Shown here piece after piece: positions 47,832-59,206 of a DNA stretch of 64,000 nucleotides; the first letter of the stretch is position 1, and each line of letters opens with the position of its first letter. The position numbers were made by a program, and so were the translations under genes. Origin of the DNA: Aspergillus flavus (taxonomy: Eukaryota > Ascomycota > Eurotiomycetes > Eurotiales > Aspergillaceae); contig NC_092410.1 of assembly GCF_009017415.1 (NCBI RefSeq), positions 2,914,001 to 2,978,000 of the forward strand, given 5' to 3'. Under the pieces are notes generated by a model. That model searched no databases. It was not told the DNA's origin and saw only the letters and a program-made list of their open reading frames with translations.

Positions 47832-48342
47832 CCTGTCCAATTATGATGGCCTATGGCCTTTGTCTTATATAAGTGTTGTCTTCGATGTTTCCTTTCCTCG
47901 ACATTTTCTTTAAGTGATGTGATGTATGAAATTTCGGGTATATACTCATTTCGATGGATGTCAACGACACGATGAAGTGGTGCAATGAGCGGTTTCGATG
48001 GGTCATGGAAAGGGTTATGTTTACGAAAGTCACGATACCATGTTTGAATATTTTGGATTTCTTTGGTAGCTTTATGCATTTGTGAACCTTCATATTCTCC
48101 GAACATGGCTAGATGTAGATAAGCATCTCGGGGATAGGAGTTAAGGAAAAGCGGAGACTGGCGCGGGATGACATAACCGTATCGATAAGACAATCCCATT
48201 CGGAGCCAAACTGCCAGTCAATTGACGCCCGTTGTCTATCCTCGTACTTACTATTGGAAGCTGCTCGAGTGTTTGATATGACCCCTGCGGCCAATCCTAC
48301 CACCCACAGCCCAACCCTAACCCCTCCTAGTCTCCCCCAATT
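47832..48342. other. Intergenic spacer
   Basis: 511 bp between same-strand genes. A CCAACCCTAACCCC word (CCCTAA at 48315-48320) sits about 25 bp before the start of the WD40 gene. Otherwise nothing is recognised. Confidence 0.45.
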
Positions 48343-50667
48343 ATGAGTTCCCCCGACCCCCATACCGCTAGTGGCGACCGTCCGCCGTCGAGGAATTCAC
48401 CTGCTATATGGCATCCCGCCAGAGAATGGCTCGAAGAGGATGAAGAAGATGATATGGACGATGAACCTGAAACTGAAATTTCAGAATATCCAGAGGACGC
48501 ATCACATCCGGATGAGGATAATTTCGACGACGAAGACGGCTTCTACGGCGTTAATCTGAATTATCTCGGTATTGTTGTTCCGCCATGTCCAGTTGGCCTT
48601 TAGATGCTAATACTTTGTCGGTGACCAACTACGGTAGAACCTGAAATACATCTAGGCAATATACATATTGAATTCTCTATGGACGAAGGAAATCCGGCAC
48701 AGTCTGGAGAAGCGGCGGGTCAGGCCGGTGGCAGACACTCCCGAGGTATTTCAACCAAGCCTAACTTTCCATGCTTCTGAAATACAGTTTCTCACCACTT
48801 ATTGCTAGCAGTCTCCGCTGCCCGATTGTTGAATTTACTGGCATCAAACGGCATGCGACATATCCTCCATTACAGCCGGGCTGGTGGGCAAATGGACGAA
48901 GATGAAGAAGATGAAGAGGAGGAGCTTGCCGGCTTCTTTGGATTTAGGAGACGAGCACGGCGAGGTGGGGGTGATCCGGCACCCCCAGTACCGAGTGAAG
49001 AAGGCGCGAAATTAATGGCTTCTGGCGACTTTGGAAGCAATTCCTATTACACTGATGAGTTGAAAAAGAGGAGGAAAAGTCTTGCAACGAGGACAATGTG
49101 GCGAGAACTAGGTATTGATCTGTCTGGTCCGAGGCAGGAGGTGCAGTCGATAACTCAAGTGAGTGTCTGGCCGTGTAGCATCAAATGCGGTCGATGTTGA
49201 CGTTACGTCTATATAGGGCCTTATACCTGGCTCAGTTGCCGACAAGATCATTCACTTCGACTCAAGGTGCTACTCGGGGCAGTTCTCCGATGATGGCAAC
49301 TTTTTCTTCTCCTGTTCGCAGGACTTCAGGGTTAGGATGTACGATACGTCTAACCCGTATGAATGGAAGTACTACAAAACTGTGGACTACCCTTTTGGCC
49401 AGTGGACTATCACCGATGCCACCCTGAGTCCAGATAACAGATTCTTGGCGTATACATCCATACGAAACCTTGTTTGTCTTGCTACCACAGACCCGCTTGA
49501 TACCTCTGAGCCGTCGGTGTTGAACCTGTCATCCTCTAATGGAAGGCAATTTGGTGTATGTTCCTCTGTGTCCTATGTTCTCTTGCTATTCTAACCTGAG
49601 TATAATAGATCTGGTCGGTGCGGTTTTCAGGTGACGGCCGCGAAATCGTAGCAGGCACGTCGGATAACTCGGTTATTGTATACGACCTCGAAACCCGACA
49701 GTCAATCCTACGCCTTCGCAACCACGAGGATGATGTGAATGCGGTCTGCTTCGGTGACAAGTCTTCCCCTCACATTCTCTACTCTGGGTCCGATGATAGC
49801 ACGCTACGAGTGTGGGACAGACGCTCAATGGGTGACGGACGTGAAGCCGGTGTGTTCATCGGACATACGGAAGGACTGACATACGTCGATAGCAAAGGTG
49901 ATGGTCGATATGTGCTTTCCAATGGCAAGGACCAGAACATGAAGCTGTGGGATCTGAGAAAAATGATGACCACTGCGAAGTTCGATACAATCGACGCCCA
50001 GGATTACACCAGCGGCTTCGATTACAGGTTCGAGCCATACCCCGAAAACTACTACCAGTCGCACCCACATGATTGCTCTGTAGTGACATTCCGAGGCCAT
50101 CGGGTCCTCAAAACTCTGATACGATGTCATTTCTCGCCCCCAGACAGCACGAACTCTAGATACGTGTACACTGGAAGTGCAGACGGCAAAGTTTATGTGT
50201 ACAACTTGGATGCAACCCTTGCCGGAACAATCGATGTCGGTCAAGCGACAGTGGACACTCGACCGCAAGACCCCGACATGATGAACAGTGCGTATGATTT
50301 TAGTAGCCGCTCCGGCGACTTAGCCTGGCAAACGTGTGTCCGAGACGCGAGCTGGCATCCCAACGCCCCTGTAGTAGCTGGTAAGTCTGGTCCTGGTGAA
50401 TCCGCGGAAATTCATGCAGTCTAACGATGATTGGTAGCAACGTCATGGAATGGTTGGGGCCTTTCAACCGGCACCTGCACAGTACATTCCTGGAATGGCG
50501 GCGCCGCCGAGGACGAGGGGACTCCACCAGTCTCCAGAAATTACGATTGCCGGCTGAAATCCGTGCGCGAATATGACCAGTTTAAGGAGACAGTCCACCA
50601 CCTTCGAAGTCGACCCGTATATCGGCGGAGGTATGAAGATGACGAGTACGCGGGTGAAATATGGTGA
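48343..50667 (+). CDS. WD40-repeat protein, DCAF11/LEC14B-like
   Basis: Probable substrate receptor of a CUL4-DDB1 ubiquitin ligase, by analogy with DCAF11. Six exons join in phase: 48343-48568, 48638-48745, 48809-49158, 49217-49555, 49609-50380 and 50438-50667, giving 674 residues. The N-terminus is acidic (EEDEEDDMDDEPETEISEY). Family blocks before the propeller include LKKRRKSLATRTMWRELG. WD repeats follow: CYSGQFSDDGNFFFSCSQDFRVRMYD, WSVRFSGDGREIVAGTSDNSVIVYD, VNAVCFGDKSSPHILYSGSDDSTLRVWD, and the DCAF11-specific GLTYVDSKGDGRYVLSNGKDQNMKLWDLR. Later repeats include YVYTGSADGKVYVYN. The gene sits alone on the plus strand, convergent with Sec61 gamma. Confidence 0.87.
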
Positions 50668-51133
50668 TCTACGAAATAGTATATTTTTGGTTAGAATGGT
50701 TTGCTTTTGGAACCGAAAATGCGAGCGAGCGCGGCCTTTTTTGTATATCAAGCTCAAGGTCGGGAATTATGAGATAGGAATCGGACTCCCACTCAGCAAC
50801 AGCCATATCGAAGAATTAGATAAATCTCTCAAGTTATCCTCTCTGGATGCTTAATAGGATCAGGAAACGCTATTTATACAGAATCAAAGACATCGCTACA
50901 ATATTTCATGCAGCAAAATCCACCTCCATCACGCACTGACGGCATGTCATCAAGTCAAAGATGAGTTAGGCACCTCCATGTCCCATCAATATATTTCGTT
51001 TTAACGCAGTAAGAGTAACGGGTATCGGATACAAGCATGGACGGATTCTCCCCCCTTTTCTTTATGCAGAATCCCATCCCCACATCAAGTTAAGGTAGTA
51101 GGTTATCGAGTGTTGATTAATGTTGTTCATAGC
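50668..51133. other. Convergent 3' spacer
   Basis: 466 bp between the ends of the WD40 gene and the Sec61 gamma gene. An open frame from 50573 to 50854 continues past the WD40 stop in another frame but has no recognised content. Confidence 0.45.
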
Positions 51134-51582
51134 TTATGCGCCACCGACAAGGATGTTGTTGACGGGAATGTGTACTGAGGAAGCAATGTTAGTTCTCGAT
51201 CGGTTCTCACCTGCAGCATGCCCCTGGGAGTCTGGATGTTTCTCCTGAGGATTAACTGCACATGCGACCGACTTACTTAATTTAATGAAGTAACCAATGG
51301 CACCCTGTATTGTAGTCAGAACCGATAATTTACAGACAAGGAGTTTATGGGTAGATGGGAGGTCGAGAGTTTCGTACCATGATAAGGAAGCCCATGCCGA
51401 CGGCCTGGCTGATCTTGATGAATTCGCGCTTGTCGGCTGTATACCATTGAGTCAGTTTAGAGCCAGAGAATATCAGAGCGACTGTGGTGTGGCGTACGCT
51501 TGGTGCATCTGCGGACGAAGAGGGTTCCCTCACGGAGGAAGTCCTTGGGGATGTCGGCGAGCTCTTGGAGGGTTTCAGACAT
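51134..51582 (-). CDS. sss1: Sec61 translocon gamma subunit (Sss1)
   Basis: Single-pass tail-anchored subunit of the ER protein-conducting channel; essential in yeast. Four exons join in phase: 51582-51498, 51436-51378, 51304-51277 (28 nt) and 51174-51134, giving 70 residues, the usual size. The protein begins MSETLQELADIPKDFLREG, contains the conserved cytosolic helix with RRCTKPDKREFIKISQAVG, and the membrane helix [25 protein letters not shown], ending GGA. The gene is easily missed because its coding exons are very short. Confidence 0.95.
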
Positions 51583-52761
51583 TGTGACGGAGAATTGATT
51601 GGAAGAGAAGGAAAGGAGTGAGGAAGGAAATAAAAGAGTAGTATGAAAGAGTCAAGGAAGTCGAGAGAAAAGAGAGAGAATTGGAGAATCGAAAAGAGGC
51701 GATCTGGACAAGAGATAATCGACAGATCATCCACACGCGCGCAACAGGAGAGTTGGCCTTCTGGGGTCCGGAAGTACAGTTGAGCCGCGTTCCGGGTCCA
51801 GCTCCACAACCGCAGCTCCTTCGAGATCCAAAGGCAAGCTCTCGCCTTCCCTTCTCTTCTTGCGCGCTCCACTCGGCACGTCCTTCTTCGGACACGTCTT
51901 ATTGTTGCAAGGGATTGTTCACTTACCGACGGTTTCTGTCCAACCTCACATTTTCTCCCCAACTCTCTCTCACACCTTTCGCCGACTTCACTTTCTTCTC
52001 AACCCGTGCGCTGACGGCTTACGACTCAGGGGATACAAACTGGGCAAAGTCCCTCTGTACTTCCCGATCGCATCAGTGTTCTGCGGAATTGGCTAACTGA
52101 CCTAAAGCTGACAGCGCTCTTCTGCTGATTTTCCTTTGCTCTCCTGTGTACTCCCGCTGGGAGGGTTATATCAGTTCTGTTCCCTAGCAAAAAGTGCGCT
52201 CGTCGCCTGAACTGTGGTAGCAGATATTAACACTCGGCGCCGCATCTCCTGTGGAATTACTCCAATCTTCATCTCTTTCCCTCTACTTTTTTTTTCACTG
52301 AAGAAAATCTTGCCATACTTATCTTACCTGTATTTGGAATCCTGAGACAAAAGTTCCGCTCTGTATCTCCGTTCCAGAGCTATCAGATTTACGGACTGGT
52401 GAAGACTTTGTTCATTTTTGAAGCTGTTGTCGCTTCGGATTGTACGTATTTTCGAGCCTTTTTTTCATCCTTTTGTCTGTCTATACTGCACTCGCCCCTG
52501 TTGCTTTTAAGAAGTTGCAAAAGTGGATTTTGGCATTTGCTACAAACATGACCCAGTGTTACTCCCTTGCTGCTTGGGAGACTCGTGCAGCGACCTTTCA
52601 CTCTCAAGCGATGGCAACTTCCGTGCTAATTGACGGTCTATGTCTGCAGACATGTACTTCCATTGATTCAACGAATCTGAGAAAAGAAACAAAGGACTGT
52701 ATATTTCACTATCCAAGCAATCAAAAATTTGCCTTGAGCTTCCGATTCCTATCTTAACGCC
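51583..52761. other. Divergent spacer between sss1 and the RRM-protein gene
   Basis: 1.18 kb. The sss1 side is purine-rich (51590-51700). The right part (about 52280-52760) is T/C-rich and is probably promoter and 5' leader of the RRM gene. No gene is supported. Confidence 0.45.
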
Positions 52762-54095
52762 ATGGCTACTGAAGATGATAACTTCGATATTGACATCTAT
52801 GGTGATGGTGGTGGATATAACGCCAATGAACAAGGCGGAGAGGATGATATCAAGCATGATGACACCGAGCTCATCCTAGACGCTCCAGAGCAGCCTCAGA
52901 ATGGCGGCCCTGCCCATGGCGATGGCGCTGCAGACACCAACGCGCAGCAGGGGCATGCCCAAGGTACAGCGCCCAATGGAGAACATGTAACACAATCAAA
53001 TCCGCAACAGCAAGCGGCAACAGAGACGCCAGCTCCTCCCCAGGGCGTAAAGCGCAAAGAGCACGATGACCGTCCATCGGACCCAGATGCCACACCTGCC
53101 CTGCTTATCTCCGATCTGTACTGGTGGACCACTGATGATGATATCCGTGGTTGGGTCCGCGAGGCCGACTGCGAGGATGAACTTAAGGACGTAACGTTCA
53201 GCGAGCACAAGGTGAATGGCAAGAGTAAAGGGTAAGCAATTTTGGCTGAGTTGTTGGGCTGTAGTGTGCTAAATGATATACGCAACCAGGCAAGCTTTTA
53301 TTGAATTCACTACGCTTCAGGCTGCGACTGCCACCAAACACAAGCTCGAATCTTCCGGTACGACAGGACGGAAGTACTCTGTTAACTATACCAACCCCCA
53401 ACCAAACCCTTTCCGCACACTTCCGAAGGATGCACCTATGCGAAAGGATAACCAGGCTCGGTCGATGTCTGGAGGCTTCAACTCGCCTGCGCAGAACATG
53501 AACTTTGGAATGAACAACATGGGTGGTGGTGGCGGTGGCTTCCGTGGCGGCCGCGGCGGTTTCAACTCCCGGGGTGGCATGAATAATAACATGGGAGGTT
53601 TCAACAACCGGAACTTCCAGAACCCAATGGGCTTCCAAAACCCGATGGCTGGAGGCTTCGGCGGGAATCCGATGGGAGGTATGCAAAACTATGGCGGCTT
53701 CAATAACCGCGGAGGCATGATGGGCGGCATGCGCGGTGGCCCCGGGGGCATGCGCGGCGGCCGTGGAGGGGGCGGCATGGGAGGTCCCAACATGATGGGC
53801 ATGCCGAATATGAACCCAATGGGTGGTATGGGCATGAACCCGATGTCTGGTGGAATGAACCCGATGATGGGCGGCATGGGAGGAAACATGGCTATGCAAG
53901 GTATGTCTCGTTGCGAGTGATATAATCTCCACCCGGTCATGTAGACACGTTCTGACCACGGCTGTTTCGCTAGGTAAAGGCGGTTTCCAAGGCCCCAACC
54001 CGGCTTTCAATCAAAACTTCTTCCCTCCTAACCAAGGGGTTGGAGGTGATGGATCATGGAACCCTCATGGCGCAAAGCGCAGCCGACAAGAGTAG
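52762..54095 (+). CDS. RRM protein with Gly/Met-rich RGG-type tail (CPSF6-like)
   Basis: RNA-binding protein, probably in pre-mRNA 3' processing or mRNP assembly. Three exons join in phase: 52762-53231, 53290-53900 and 53974-54095, giving 400 residues. The N-terminus is acidic, then Gln/Ala-rich. One RRM lies at about residues 110-195: ALLISDLYWWTTDDDIRGW is the RNP2 region in the form typical of CPSF6/7, and GKSKGQAFIEF, spanning intron 1, is RNP1. The tail of about 180 residues is built of Gly, Met, Asn, Phe and Arg (GGFRGGRGGF, NNMGGFNNRNF, repeated NPMGG) and ends with AKRSRQE, a possible nuclear signal. Such tails promote RNA binding and condensate formation. The tail differs from the RS domain of animal CPSF6. 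Confidence 0.82.
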
Positions 54096-54815
54096 AAGAC
54101 TCTCTTGACACGCTTGCATAATTTATGGTTTGTCCCTGGCGATATCTGGGCATTGAGGAATCGTTCTTTTTCTGTACCACATGTTTTACCATCTAAGTTT
54201 CCTATCATTCATCCGCCTTGGGTTTGTTTTCATATTGCTTGTTCTTCTAACGGTTTAACGGGAAATTGGTCTGTTACTTTCACGCGGGTTTTCAGCTCTT
54301 CTTATGGTGTATTAGACAAATGGAATGTTCTTTCTTGCACGTTTTGAGCTGGTTTAACATGATATGCTTCATTCACTACCTGTTGCTACTCAGGTTGACA
54401 ACTGTATGACTATTAACGTTTGCTGCTTTGAATACCTTCTACTGTTGAGATTTTATTGACAATTTGTACTACAATGAAGCATATCCCGTATGTACTTAGG
54501 GAGACATCATAATGACCATATTTTAGTATAATCTCCTCCCCTACACCAAAAACAACAAAAGCAACAGGAGCAAGGAAAAGAGTACCGTCAAATGGAACAC
54601 CAAGATGAACATAACTCCACCTATTCAGATAATGAACTCTACACCACCACCACCACTCTAGGAAACAAAACCCGACGCGCAGGCACCCCGTCACTACACA
54701 CCCTCTCTAACTGTCCCTCTGTATACCTCATTCCGAAAAGATTTCCATTTTGTACATAGAAAAGAATAAAAATAAAAAAAAAAACATACAACAGCCGGAA
54801 TCCACTAGGTCTTAT
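54096..54815. other. Convergent 3' spacer
   Basis: 720 bp between the ends of the RRM gene (plus) and the SRPK-like gene (minus). An A-run lies at 54774-54784. Nothing else is recognised. Confidence 0.45.
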
Positions 54816-56326
54816 CTACCCCATCTGCGAACTCCGTTCGAAATCAGGTAATACCCATTCAACCATCCACCTCGACTGTAGGACCTCTCTCGCTGTTGGT
54901 CGTTCTTCAGGTCGGAATGTCAACATTCGGCGCATCAGATCTAGAAAAGCAGCCGTTTCCTCCCCGTCAAACTCGCCCATCCCAAACTTTCGTCGATACT
55001 TCTGCACACCTTCCTCAAATGCTCCGTCAATCGACGACCACACATACCGACCATCCTTTGGAACTCCATCATCATCAAAATATAGATCTCGCTTTCCCCA
55101 ACTCTCGAACCACTCCAGAGGCAGAGATCCCAACACATCAATCTGCTGACAGATAACCTCATCCACTGATGTGTATTCACTGCTAAAAATGGCCTTCATA
55201 CCGATAATCTCCCAAATCGCCGTAGCCAAGCTCCAGATATCTGCAGAATAAGAGAGAGAAGTCTGTATTTCGAACCAAGCGTCTGGAGGTCGTGCTGCTA
55301 GCGGTGTATGGCAATCTTTTCCCAAACGAGGTTCTAAATCTGGGTTAAATGTCTCGCCGAAATCACTTAGAAGTATCTGTGCGTCAGAGAGGGAGAATTC
55401 CTCTGCATCTTTTCCTAGATATAGCGGTAGGACTGCTTTTGCTGGGATGTTGGGTGGAAGCGGCTTCCCGTTGCGGTGTGTGATAGGAACTGTTTCTGGG
55501 TGTCCGTATTCTTCGTATAGCTGTTTGATTGAAAGGTGGTTGAGACTTGATGGGAGTTTGACTAATATATTGCCAAGATGGATATCTAATTAAGGAACAG
55601 TGTTGATATTAGCTGGGGCAAAATTTGGACTATTGATAATTCCAGTGTGCACAAACCTCCATGGACAATACCTCGTGAATGCATATAGGCAATAGCTAGC
55701 GTGAGACCACCTACTAGAGCCCGCGCTACTTCTGCAGGAAACAAGTGACTAAAAGACACTTCTTTGAGATTACATCGTGCAGGAGTCATTGTGTAGCAAG
55801 AATGGTTTCCGTTGGGACCATTCAGCTCAAATCCGTCCAATAATGCAGGGATAAAATTAGACCCTGGATATGGTGATGGGGGAGAAAGAGCTCGGAGAAT
55901 GTTGGCCTCGCGGAAGGTTGAGTCTGCTATGCAGACTTTAACAGCAACATACTGTTCCAGGCGAGTATCGTGAGCAAGCCAAACAGTCGAGTAACCTCCG
56001 AAACCTAGTTTGTCTACAATGTGGTATCGTCCCTGGAGCATATCCCCGATCGTGATGGGGTGATAGCCACCGGGCTTGTATTTTTCAAGGGACTCGGTGC
56101 CGTCGATCCAATTGTACTCGTAGTGACGGGTCCTTGTATCTTCATTGCGTGACAGTGCTGTGGATGAATAAGAGGAGGTCAAGCTCGGCTGGCTGAGCCT
56201 CAAGTTGAGCTTCCGTAGATGACAGCCACGAGGCGAGCCTGGCGGTAAGATTGACCACTGAGGGAAAAACAGTGAAGAGAACCTAAAATGAATCGGTGTA
56301 GCTACTCTTCTGGGGCAACGCGCCAT
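54816..56326 (-). CDS. SRPK-like serine/threonine protein kinase
   Basis: Kinase of the fungal SRPK-like group; SRPKs phosphorylate Ser-Arg proteins, but many fungal paralogues have unknown targets. Two exons join in phase: 56326-55657 and 55585-54816, giving 479 residues. The N-terminus is basic and hydrophobic (PIHFRFSSLFFPQW), possibly a mitochondrial presequence. Kinase motifs are complete: glycine loop KLGFGGYSTVWLAHD, lysine in YVAVKVCIAD, catalytic loop IVHGDIHLGNILV (formed across the intron, Gly for Arg before the Asp), and LSDFGETF as the DFG. SADIWSLATAIWEI gives the subdomain IX Asp. The spacer between lobes is short compared with true SRPK1. It looks active. It borders the degenerate region that carries a kinase pseudogene of a different type. 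Confidence 0.88.
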
Positions 56327-56525
56327 GGTAGAATCGGGATGGTTATTCTTTTGCTGTCAATCAAAGCACCCGAAAGGGGCGGAAGTACACAAACCCATTC
56401 GGCCAGGTGCCCCAGCTTCACTTATCTGAATATCGAACTCTACACCAGTGAGCAACATCCTGGCAGTTAAGATATAAACTAAATAGCCAAGAATTGGATG
56501 TTATAATAATCCAGAACAAGAACCA

Positions 56526-56582
56526 GGAAATAGAAGAAGAACAGTCTTATTAGATATATGTCCTAATTCTGATACCGCCTCG
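56526..56582. repeat. Diverged local duplication, copy 1
   Basis: Shares a diverged stretch with 56876-56934, including the perfect words GATATATGTCCTAAT and TGATACCG. The copies lie about 350 bp apart in direct orientation. Confidence 0.6.
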
Positions 56583-56793
56583 CATTATACCAGTTTCCTA
56601 CAATTACTCATGAAAGATCTATAGAACACTTTGCAATCTTGCTGCTTAGTCTCACTATATCACTTTCCGCAATCATTGTATTATTTCCTGTCTGAATATT
56701 AGATAGTAAATACATTACCACACTGATAATCTACTATAAGTATATACACTGTGTAGCCATCTCAAAATAAGGTACGTTATCACAGGGTTGACT

Positions 56794-56866
56794 GGATAAA
56801 CTTGAAGTATAGAGCAATCATATGACCTAATATGACAGTGGAACAGAACAACGATGCGCCCCCAAC
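56794..56866. repeat. Diverged duplication of 58810-58881 (RIP-like)
   Basis: 73 bp matching 58810-58881 in direct orientation with one base of length difference. Both share GGATAAACTTGAAGTATAG and the end word ACGATGCGCCCCCAAC. Between them most differences are transitions, with this copy carrying the A/T (for example AACAG versus AACGG, AGTGG versus AGCGG). Each copy contains an ATG followed by similar codons (MT-E-NNDAPPT). Confidence 0.65.
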
Positions 56867-56875
56867 TATATATTG

Positions 56876-56934
56876 GGAAATAGAGGAAGGGGAACTGTCT
56901 TGTTCGATATATGTCCTAATCTTGATACCGTCTC
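56876..56934. repeat. Diverged local duplication, copy 2
   Basis: Partner of 56526-56582, following directly after the copy of the second duplication. Not coding as it stands. Confidence 0.6.
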
Positions 56935-57084
56935 GAACACGTGGTAGGATCTAGATAGGTATGTGAGGGAGGTGCTCAGCTCAGAATACGCCGGTTTGTT
57001 CTAGGATTTACTCTTCGTAGATAGATAGATATGGAGTCAGAATAGTACTGGACTTTCAATGGTTAACATCATGCCCGTCACAAA

Positions 57085-57705
57085 TATCCTGGCAGCATGC
57101 GTCTATGCCCTTCAAAACATCGTCCATTGAGCGGCATTATCCCTTCCAGTAAAATAACTTCACCAAGTACTAACATATCCACTCCCGGGTATTTTTTCCC
57201 ATAGCAAAAAGATCCTCTACCCTTCTCGTTAAGTTCCCGATGTCAAGAGCAAGAGTCTTCGCCAATTCCTAGTAAGGCTTTTCACTCGGCTCTATTTCAA
57301 AGAGTTGAGCAGAATGCAAAGAGATCTGTTTTGATATAGGGTTCACTTCCAGGTCGATAACTACACCATTCGTAGCATACTGTTGCCGCTTCCCCGTCGG
57401 TATCGGAGCCAGCAAAGTCGATGAACTTTGTGTGACCTGACTGATCCAGAAGAAGATTATAGCAGCTAACATCTGCATGGGTAATATTCTTACTCTGTAT
57501 ATAGCGTAAACCCTCTGCGGCCTCTCGGGCCCAACGGAGCTCTGTTTGTATTTCTGTCTTTTCCATACTCTGAATCTTCCGGCGTAGATATTTGCCTCGT
57601 TCTAGGATTATACCATGTCCTGTAATTTGTTCTGGCTTGGCAATTCAAGGATGATTGTCCAGCAGTTCGTAAGCGCCCCGCCCCTTACAGCAAATTAATC
57701 AGAGG
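57085..57705 (-). pseudogene. Broken small protein-kinase gene
   Basis: Kinase pieces can be followed on the minus strand through several disruptions. The longest open piece (57566-57297) reads LRWAREAAEGLRYIQSKNI, then ITHADVSCYNLLLD (catalytic loop, HAD) and GHTKFIDFAGSD (DFA for DFG), then YEWCSYRPG and IKTDLFAF. Upstream, coding-like residues (AYELLDNHP, GIILERGKYLRRK) are interrupted by a TGA where an Arg CGA would fit. Downstream, a 2-bp loss after the LFAFCSTL codons shifts the frame to EIEPSEKPY, which then meets TAG in place of a probable CAG, and further shifts follow. The stops are of the C-to-T kind. It resembles the small stand-alone kinases often found in multiple copies in Aspergillus. 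The glycine loop half is not found nearby, so it is also truncated. Confidence 0.75.
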
Positions 57706-57847
57706 AAATAAGCTTGATCTACGCCGTACGTCGATTCTTTTGCTTGTTCTCACAGAACCTTGTATACATGAAACCCGTCTTCTTTTTTTTCTTTGGTTAA
57801 AAACAGACAAGCGAAAAGGAAAATTAATCAATGATTTCAGTGAGAGA

Positions 57848-58285
57848 ATGGGTACATATGATGATTGGATCCGCCTTCAGGACGACGCCCACAGAGTTAT
57901 GAACGAAAGACAGGACGGGCAGAACATGAGGGATTGGTGTGCCCGTTCCCTGGAATTTTGGAAACGGTTTGATGATTCTATGTTAACGGCTCAGATGTGG
58001 ATCACAACGCTGGATGAGGATGTGCAAAGGGAACTGACGCGTGCGCCTCAGCCTCAAACGCTGTCAGAGGCAATGGAAATGGCCGTCCGTTTCGCAGGTA
58101 TATTATCGCGCGAGAAGGAGCATGAGACCGATAAGGAACGTGGTCGAAAGCGCGCCGACAGGAGAAACCCTACGCTCACAGAGCAAACTGCTACACGGAA
58201 ACGCAAACGCCAACGCTCCTCCACGGGCCCGTCGTTTTCAAAGATCCGTCGGCACCGAAGACAGCGCCCAGAAGGGCCGCGATAG
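57848..58285 (+). mobile_element. Retroelement gag-like ORF, probable remnant
   Basis: An open frame with ATG at 57848 (open upstream to about 57740 but without ATG) encodes 145 residues. The first 85 look like the helical part of an LTR-retroelement Gag: YDDWIRLQDDAHRVMNE, MRDWCARSLEFWKRFDD, TTLDEDVQRELTRAPQPQTLSEAMEMAVRFAG. The rest is very basic (KRKRQRSS, RRHRRQRPEG) and has no CCHC zinc knuckle. No protease, reverse transcriptase, integrase or long terminal repeats are seen around it. It may be a solitary remnant or a domesticated gag. The identification is by pattern only. Confidence 0.45.
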
Positions 58286-59206
58286 GAGAAAAGAAAAGCG
58301 ATTCAAACTGTAAGTGAAGTGTATAGGACGAGGGAGATCGGGAATGCTCAGGATTCTAAGGAAGAGTGTACGCATTGGGATTGGAATAAAACGAATTGCT
58401 TTGGGGCTCTGAATCCCCTGCTCCATCGGAATCTATATAGGGCGTTGAGGCGGCGGGGTGATGGTTCAGCGGCCTGAGGCAACTGCCGTGACACTCTGAA
58501 GCCTGAAACGAGGTTCAACAATATAAAGAGATGATCGAAGCATTTGGCATAACATCATAGCACAACCTTTTCCCAACTAGTCTTCGATTAATCAACTGCA
58601 GCACACGTAAACACAGTTCTCAGAAAGACACCATCTACATGGCTGATCCACTCTCCATTGCCTAATGTAAGGATCGGCTTCTTTTACTCCACCTTCAATG
58701 ACAAGTCCAAGCGAAGTTGTTCTGGTATACTGTGCTTATTCTTACTGCAATTTTCTACACAACCCAAAGATAGCGGAAGTTGGTTTATTATTATGGGACA
58801 CAGATTCCGGGATAAACTTGAAGTATAGGCAGTCACCTGACCCAACATGACAGCGGAACGGAACAACGATGCGCCCCCAACGACGGACGTAACCATACGC
58901 CAAGAATACGACGTTAAGAGCATGAAATCAGTTATCAGTGCCCCCGTCGTCGTCATACCGAAATTCCCTCTTTTGACAGAAATCCACCAGCCATCCTCTG
59001 CGTCTTTCGCTTCCCGGCCTCCGAACGAGCCATCGCAACCCATATCAAAACCACCACGAAGCCTCCAAAAGCCGAACTTCCCCCGGTCAAGGACAGAAAA
59101 CCCGAGCATCCACCCCTCGTCGTCCGGCGGCTGAAGCTTCCCCGCGGTCTCTCCTCCCCACCTTTTTCAACATCTCGTTTCGCAAACAGGTTGTATCCCC
59201 GTCACA
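58286..59206. other. Spacer between gag-like ORF and snx3
   Basis: 921 bp. It includes the right copy of the RIP-like duplication. A 95-codon frame (58847-59134) starts inside that duplication and is Pro/Ser-rich without family features. It more likely lies in the snx3 promoter or leader. Confidence 0.45.
58810..58881. repeat. Less mutated copy of the duplication at 56794-56866
   Basis: 72 bp. Higher GC than its partner, so probably closer to the original. It lies about 330 bp upstream of snx3. Confidence 0.65.

Larger units (their letters stand above)
56327..57084. other. AT-rich degenerate region with diverged duplications
   Basis: AT-rich DNA with no intact gene. It contains two diverged copies of a segment of about 57 bp and one half of a second duplication, each listed separately. 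C-to-T and G-to-A type differences between copies suggest repeat-induced point mutation. Confidence 0.55.

Noticed and set aside
48315..48320. CCCTAA hexamer just before the WD40 gene as a regulatory telobox
   Set aside because: A single hexamer is expected about 30 times per 64 kb on both strands. Without a cluster or conservation it cannot be called a site.
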